11,403 nucleotides of DNA from Stephanodiscus triporus. Taxonomy: Eukaryota > Bacillariophyta > Thalassiosirophyceae > Thalassiosirales > Thalassiosiraceae. The notes under the pieces were generated by a model. The model was not told the DNA's origin and searched no databases. It worked only from the letters and a program-made list of their open reading frames with translations. Positions 7,246-11,403 of the stretch are shown one piece after another. The stretch spans positions 1 through 11,403 of the forward strand of contig JALLAZ010002819.1 in assembly GCA_036939755.1 (NCBI GenBank). The letters are read 5' to 3'. The translations under genes were made by a program, and so were the position numbers. Each line of letters starts with the position of its first letter. Within the stretch, counting starts at the first letter, position 1.

Positions 7246-8330
7246 CTAATGGGCCACTGGAGCCCTGACCACCTTCTTGCTCGAATCGGTTACCACTATC
7301 GCTCGATCCTCACGTTCGGCATTGTGCGGCCCTCCCACCGGCTCCTCCACGAAGCACGCGAGGTGATTTCCGGCGTCGTCCATCTGGGTAACGTCGGCCT
7401 GTATCTTCGCACAACACTCGGAGGGGGTCAGGAAGACATTCGACTCCTTACAGCTCCACGGACCTATCGCCGTGTCCACGCCGTTCACCCTCCATTTCCA
7501 GGGGTAGTATACCATCCCGTCTTGGAACAGGCCCATGACACGCGTGCCAGGGACGTTGGTCTGCAGGACGACCTTGTAGTAGCTGTCGTCGGTCAACTCG
7601 CGTATTTTGCGTATGTCGAGCCAAAGGGTTTTCCTGCCGTTGAATTTATCGGAATGAGAGGCGACGTATGTGTCTATGAGGACCTGACACTGCTCGATCG
7701 TTTTCCCTACGCATTCATCGAAGTGGTGCTTGTCTTGCTAAAGATACCAAAAAGCGAGAATCGCACAGAACAAATAAATTGTTTGAGCAAATCATATTAT
7801 TCGAAGGTGTTTTTTTTTGCCGACATGCGAAAATAAACAAAAGTTAGGGCAGGGCAAGTACTTACATATATGGGAATGGCTGCCATCCGCCTCGTTCGGT
7901 CGCCACCGGCATAAACATCCGTCGCATCCTCCGCCGCCACGGCCATGCCGCGCGAAAATTCGTCCTTCGGGGGCGTCTTCCCCTGCGGCCGTTGCCGATT
8001 TCGCCTTAGACCCTCCTTCCTCGCGCGCAGCTGCCTGTGCCATAAATTCTCGCCGACACCAACGTCCGCGTTTCCCTCTTCGTCCTCTTCGTTTATGAGG
8101 AGCCGTCGCTGTTGCTGGTTATCGGGATTCTGAAAGCCATCCAACCGCAGTGGTGACCGCGGGTCGTGTCGCGTCGAAGAGGTGTCAACGATGGAAAATG
8201 TCTGTAGTACAGACACGATGAAACACGCCGAGAGAACTAGCGGCATGGCGACCTGCGATAGTGCCTTCGACGGGGATGGCGGAGCAGTCAGGCTCCTCTT
8301 CCGCCGGCGATCCGTTCCGGTTTCCGTCAT
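7246..8330 (-). CDS. Unrecognised single-pass membrane or secreted protein (2 exons)
   Basis: Exons 8330-7866 and 7737-7246 join in phase 0 to give 318 residues. ATG 8330 is the first ATG in the frame. Residues 8-12 (RRRKR) precede one hydrophobic segment at 24-48 (LSQVAMPLVLSACFIVSVLQ onward), the pattern of a signal anchor with the basic end in the cytoplasm. It is followed by a low-complexity, charged stretch rich in Arg, Glu and Gln to about 150. Exon 2 encodes a compact, probably lumenal or extracellular domain: HFDECVGKTIEQCQVLIDTY, TDDSYYKVVLQTNVPGTRVM, VYYPWKWRVNGVDTAIGPWS. It has spaced cysteines (ECVG, EQCQ, WSC, ECC, ACF) that could form disulfides. I cannot name the family or a function. 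The gene is head-to-head with the acetyltransferase gene. Confidence 0.7.
7738..7865 (-). other. Intron of the membrane protein gene
   Basis: Donor TATAT/GTAAGT and acceptor TATCTTTAG/CAAGAC, 128 bases, phase 0, AT-rich inside and flanked by GC-richer exons. Without splicing both flanking frames hit stops. Confidence 0.8.
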
Positions 8331-8723
8331 GGTACCTAGTGTACTCCTGAAAGTTTTGTTTGTGGTGTTCGTTTGCGTTTCGGAGTAATTCACGGACTCG
8401 GGTCATCGGAAGTCACTCACGAAGTCACGAAGACTCCCCCGGGGTTGTTGCTGGGTAGAATTTACCCCACAGATTTTGGGTGATGGGGACATTTATTTTC
8501 TGCCCGTCTGTCTGTTTGAGCTGGGTGAAATAGGGCTCAGCTAAAACTGTTTTTACTTATTCCAAATTGCCCACTTGCCAAACTAATGAATCTGTGTCTC
8601 TGTGTGTGTCTGTGTTAGGCATAAATACTTCGGCTATTTATTTGCATAACCCTCTTGAAGGCAACATCGCAGTGAACTTGCACGAAGAGAAATAATAGTA
8701 CACCATATCTACGATACGTTCGT
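8331..8723. promoter_or_regulatory. Shared promoter region between divergent genes
   Basis: These 393 bases separate two start codons pointing away from each other. They are less GC-rich than the exons around them. They contain an imperfect palindrome GGGTA-GAATT-TACCC at 8453-8467, a TG-rich stretch at about 8592-8615 and AT-rich ATAAATACTT at 8621-8630 about 100 bases before the plus-strand ATG. The promoter role is inferred from the gene layout only. Confidence 0.4.
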
Positions 8724-10712
8724 ATGCTTAGAGAGAACACAAGGCCCGGCCCCGACGACGAGCCCTCGTGCCAATTCACCAGCCGCGTTCGGTTATCAAA
8801 ATATATAATGAAACCGGAACTCCTGATGATCTGCCTCCTCCGCTCCAGCGCCGCCGCACTCGCGAATTATCGGGGGGTCGGCGGCGGTGGCGCTGGGGCG
8901 GGAGTGGCGGGAGCGGGCGCAGGAGGGGGGGCAGGGAGAGGCGGTGGTCCCTCGCCGTCGAAGCTACCGCGGCGGATAACGACGACGGCGCCCCGTCGGA
9001 CGTCGTCTCCGGGCGGCGGCAGCGAACGCCACGCGCAGCCGTCGTCGTCCTCGTCGTCTTCGTCGTCGTCGACGTCGCCTCCCCCCCCCCTCGCCTCCTC
9101 CGGGGGCGGGGGGGGTCACATCGCCTTCCGCCTCGCGAGACGATCGGACGTGATGGGGATACAGGAATGCAACCTCGCCACCCTTCCGGAGAATTACAAT
9201 TCCAACTTCCTAGTCAATCACGTGAGGGCCTGGCCGGAATTGTCGCTCGTCGCCGAGCACGTGCCCGAGGGCTGGGAGGAGGGGGAGGGGGAGGAGGGGG
9301 GAGGCGAGGACGATGACTGCCACTACCGGAACGACGACGAGTACGGCGGCAGGAGCAGCAGCACGAGGATCACGCCGTTGGGCGAGTACTGGAAATGCGA
9401 GGGTCTGCGGCTACAGCGACGGCGGCGGTCGGACGGCGGCGACGGCAGGCCGAGGAGGGAAATCGTCGGGTACGTGCTGGGAAAGGTCGAGGAACGTCCG
9501 CAGCGGCGGGAATATCCCCCCTCGCGCGTGGCGCCGCCCTACGACGACGAGGAGACGACGCTGCTGCGTTACCTGAACGACGGAAATAACCCCAACGACG
9601 GGAGGGTCCGTTTCCCCTCCCCCCGAGGCCAGCAGCAGCAGCAGCAGCAGCGGAACTGGCGGCATCGACATCCGCCCCCGCCGCCGCCGCCGCGGGAAAG
9701 GCTCGGACACGTCACCTCCCTCGCCGTTCGCTCCCACGCGAGGCGGCTCGGGATCGCCTCGTCACTGCTCCGACAGCTCCACTATCACCTGCGCGAGTGC
9801 CACGGCGCCGATTCGGTCGGGTTGCACGTTCGCGTTAGCAACGAGGCGGCCGTGAGGCTGTACTGCGCCGAGGGGTACAACGTCGCGGACATCATGCCGC
9901 TGTACTACGGCGATGGAGAGTGAGTGCGATCTTCCTCCACGCGTCGCTCGTGCGCTACGATTTTGCCCAGTCGACAATCCCCCCCCTCCCCCCCCTCCCC
10001 CCCCTCTTTTTTAACCCGCCTTTTGTTTCTCGTCGACAGGGATGCGTATTTCATGAGGAAGGATTTGCTAAGGACCGTCTCGGAAGACGAGCGGCGATCG
10101 CAACAACTCCTCCAGGGGCGACAATGGAGGAGGGGAGAGAAGGAGCGCGAGGACTGGCTGAGCCGCGAGGCGGCAAGTGGCGGGAGCTTCTTCGAGGGTA
10201 GGAAAAGCATGAGGGAACTCCTCTCGGAGGAGGAAAGGGGTTGGGTCGCAAACAGCAACATCGGCAACGACAATCATCACTCGTCAAGCCTGGCCGGAAG
10301 TGGTGGAGGAGGAGGAGGCGGAGGCAGAAGCGGGTCTTGTAATCATCCCTTGCTGTTACAATCGGGACAATTCCAACGGAGCTTTCGCTGCTTCCTGAAC
10401 GGGGCAGGCAAGCAGACGACGCGCCGGGGCAGGCTTGCGTCGTACCCCCGTCCATGGGAGACGGGCCCGGATGGCCTGAGGCTGCCGAGGTACATGACAG
10501 TGATGAGAGCGTCGACGCTCGAGGGGGAGGGTGGCCCCGCCATCGAAATGCCGCCGGATAGGGACTGGTTGAATTTGGCGGATTTGATAACCAATGCGGA
10601 TGACAATTCGACCAATGACAATGAAGTGGGAGCGTCGAGTCTTTGGACTTGCACATTGCTACTGGATTCCCGTAAACAGTGCATAAGCTCCTGTCTCACC
10701 GCCGTAGAGTGA
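8724..10712 (+). CDS. NAA10: N-terminal acetyltransferase catalytic subunit, NAA10/ARD1 type (2 exons)
   Basis: Exons 8724-9919 and 10040-10712 join in phase 2 to give 622 residues. NAA10 is the catalytic subunit of the ribosome-associated NatA complex and moves acetyl from acetyl-CoA to N-termini of nascent proteins. The GNAT fold runs from about 132 to 410: HIAFRLARRSDVMGIQECN, the substrate-site LPENY (154-158), AWPELSLVAEH, IVGYVLGKVEE (247-257), GHVTSLAVRSHARRLGIASS (328-347) with the acetyl-CoA turn RRLGIA, LHVRVSN, then YYGDGEDAYFMRKDL across the splice site. Typical NAA10 proteins are about 150-235 residues. Here a Gly/Ser/Pro leader (1-131), two loop insertions (about 182-246 and 258-327) and a tail (409-622) enlarge it. 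The tail matches nothing I know. ATG 8808 is an alternative start that would give a hydrophobic leader (MKPELLMICLLRSSAAALA). The Gly-rich tracts are GC-rich like the flanking gene. Confidence 0.88.
9042..9071 (+). repeat. TCN repeat encoding ten serines
   Basis: Ten consecutive Ser codons (mostly TCG) at residues 107-116 of the acetyltransferase, in its low-complexity leader. The mixture of TCG, TCC and TCT suggests the tract is old or constrained at protein level. Confidence 0.9.
9630..9650 (+). repeat. (CAG)7 encoding seven glutamines
   Basis: A pure CAG tract at residues 303-309 of the acetyltransferase, inside the second loop insertion and shortly before a run of seven prolines (about 317-323). 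Its purity suggests recent expansion and possible length variation. Confidence 0.9.
9920..10039 (+). other. Intron of the acetyltransferase gene
   Basis: Donor GGAGA/GTGAGT and acceptor CGTCGACAG/GGATGCG, 120 bases, phase 2. A long C-rich pyrimidine tract lies at about 9978-10007. Splicing restores the conserved YYGDGEDAY; unspliced, the frame ends at TGA 9921-9923. Confidence 0.9.
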
Positions 10713-11018
10713 TGTTGCAATTTGAGGGCCTGTAAATTATTTAAGTAAAGGTACGCGAACAGTTATTGTCATTCTTTGCTTGACGGAGACGCAGTACTTC
10801 ATCAGGGTCTTGAATGTGGTCAAGGAAAAAGAAAAATCGAAATCGTAGCTGTCATCGTACTCTATTATCATATCATCAATCAAGCCAGGGCCAGGCAGTC
10901 CTACTCCCGCGCGTTGCGGTCGCGGGCCTTTGGTTCTCGGCATCGGACCCCATCTTCTCCTCCCCCTTCTCCTCCTTCGCTGCGTCCTTCCCGCCCTCCT
11001 CTCTTTCTCTCTTCGCAG

Positions 11019-11355
11019 AGACGTTCGATGTTTGACGTTTGACGAGGACAAGGATGATGATGATCTGGGTCCCCACACCATCCTCGCCGGCATCATCGCG
11101 GGGGTCTTACGCACGGCAACCACCTGTGCCGCGTCAGGCGACGACCAATGATGACGGCGCCAGCATTTGTTTGCCCCCTCTTGGATGGGGAGGGGCGACG
11201 GCCGGCGGCAGCACCTGCCTCTGTTGCCATTCCCCATTGACCTTGTCCTTGATTCTGACGCACCCTTCCGGAACGTCCGGCGGCGGTCGACGAAGATCAT
11301 CGCGATGGCCCCCTCGGACCAGTGGCGGCTGCGCCATCGGCCTGACATCATGTGA
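11019..11355 (+). CDS. Candidate 3' exon(s) of an unrecognised plus-strand gene
   Basis: A long pyrimidine tract ending in CTTCGCAG (11018) looks like a strong plus-strand acceptor. The frame after it reads DVRCLTFDEDKDDDDLGPHT and stays open to TGA TGA at 11152-11157. The same frame resumes after a possible acceptor CGCCAG (11163) as HLFAPSWMGRGDGRRQHLPL and ends RRSTKIIAMAPSDQWRLRHR...DIM at TGA 11353-11355, with high third-position GC. AATAAA at 11373-11378 follows by 18 bases. The donor needed to skip the double stop is weak and no upstream exon is certain, so this is only a hypothesis. The family is unknown. The minus strand is also open here. Confidence 0.3.
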
Positions 11356-11372
11356 GGCGTGAGTTCTTTTAG

Positions 11373-11378
11373 AATAAA
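11373..11378 (+). terminator. AATAAA, possible polyadenylation signal
   Basis: AATAAA in TTTTAGAATAAAGTCTCC, shortly after the stop codon of the candidate plus-strand frame ending at 11355. The position fits a short 3' untranslated region, but the motif alone is weak evidence. Confidence 0.3.
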
Positions 11379-11403
11379 GTCTCCCCTCAACTAAAAATGA
11401 TGT

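Larger units (their letters stand above)
10737..11390 (-). other. Long minus-strand open frame, alternative to the plus-strand exons
   Basis: A 217-codon frame is open across nearly the whole end of the window. Its first part (MSGRWRSRHWSEGAIAMIFV, DRRRTFRKG) has high third-position GC, as in real exons here. The middle is very Arg/Ser-rich, as expected from the antisense of a pyrimidine tract. The end (DDMIIEYDDSYDFDFSFSLT, MKYCVSVKQRMTITVRVPLL) is AT-richer. A minus-strand donor (GTAAGA from 11110) and an acceptor (CACATTCAAG at about 10805) are also present, so a spliced minus-strand gene entering from the right is possible. I cannot decide between the strands. Confidence 0.25.

Noticed and set aside
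7400..7740. Possible protease-inhibitor-like (potato inhibitor I) reading of ECVGKTIEQCQVLID
   Set aside because: Only a short stretch recalls that family; the rest of the domain, including the tryptophan-rich and double-cysteine segments, does not fit.
7168..7836. 222-codon plus-strand frame across the membrane protein exon 2
   Set aside because: It is antisense to a spliced gene with canonical borders, and its start lies in a CCCTCGC-like simple repeat.
8768..9316. Arg/Gly-rich frame overlapping NAA10 exon 1
   Set aside because: Shadow frame of the GC-rich low-complexity part; the other frame carries all NAA10 motifs.

Overview
The window looks like nuclear DNA of a eukaryotic microalga, most likely a centric diatom or a related stramenopile (inference). 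Genes are short and closely packed and alternate in strand. Reading frames are joined through introns of roughly 90-130 bases with GT-AG borders. There is no operon layout and no ribosome binding site, and proteins carry long low-complexity insertions. I see no bacterial, viral, tRNA, rRNA or CRISPR feature.

Left part (1-2289): decayed sequence. One reading frame runs 3-758 with three internal stops and a good splice donor. A 130-codon open frame (1087-1476) then leads, through an apparent frameshift, into six tandem 51-base units (1505-1810) that encode NUMOD3-like modules (KGKKHS...ANISKA), interrupted by stops. This looks like a broken gene for a protein with modular DNA-binding repeats.

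Middle (2290-6568): a head-to-head pair. On the minus strand, a four-exon gene (5107 to 2290) encodes a medium-chain dehydrogenase/reductase of about 843 residues in the model given here, with a 137-residue N-terminal and a 343-residue C-terminal extension. A (CA)n microsatellite lies in its last intron, and the first intron junction is uncertain. On the plus strand, a DTW-domain gene (5450-6568) encodes a probable tRNA aminocarboxypropyltransferase. The 342 bases between them hold two near-identical 20-base direct repeats, each with a CCAAT box.

Right part (7246-10712): a second head-to-head pair in visibly GC-richer DNA. The minus-strand gene (8330 to 7246, two exons) encodes an unrecognised 318-residue single-pass membrane or secreted protein. 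The plus-strand gene (8724-10712, two exons) encodes an NAA10/ARD1-type N-terminal acetyltransferase of 622 residues, several times the usual size because of glycine, serine, acidic, glutamine and proline-rich insertions in surface loops and a long C-terminal tail.

End (10713-11403): coding-like on both strands, so I cannot assign one gene. A polypyrimidine tract with CAG acceptor, a high-GC3 frame and an AATAAA favour a plus-strand 3' end, but a 217-codon minus-strand frame is also open. Apart from tRNA modification and N-terminal acetylation both being housekeeping roles, nothing indicates that these genes form one pathway.
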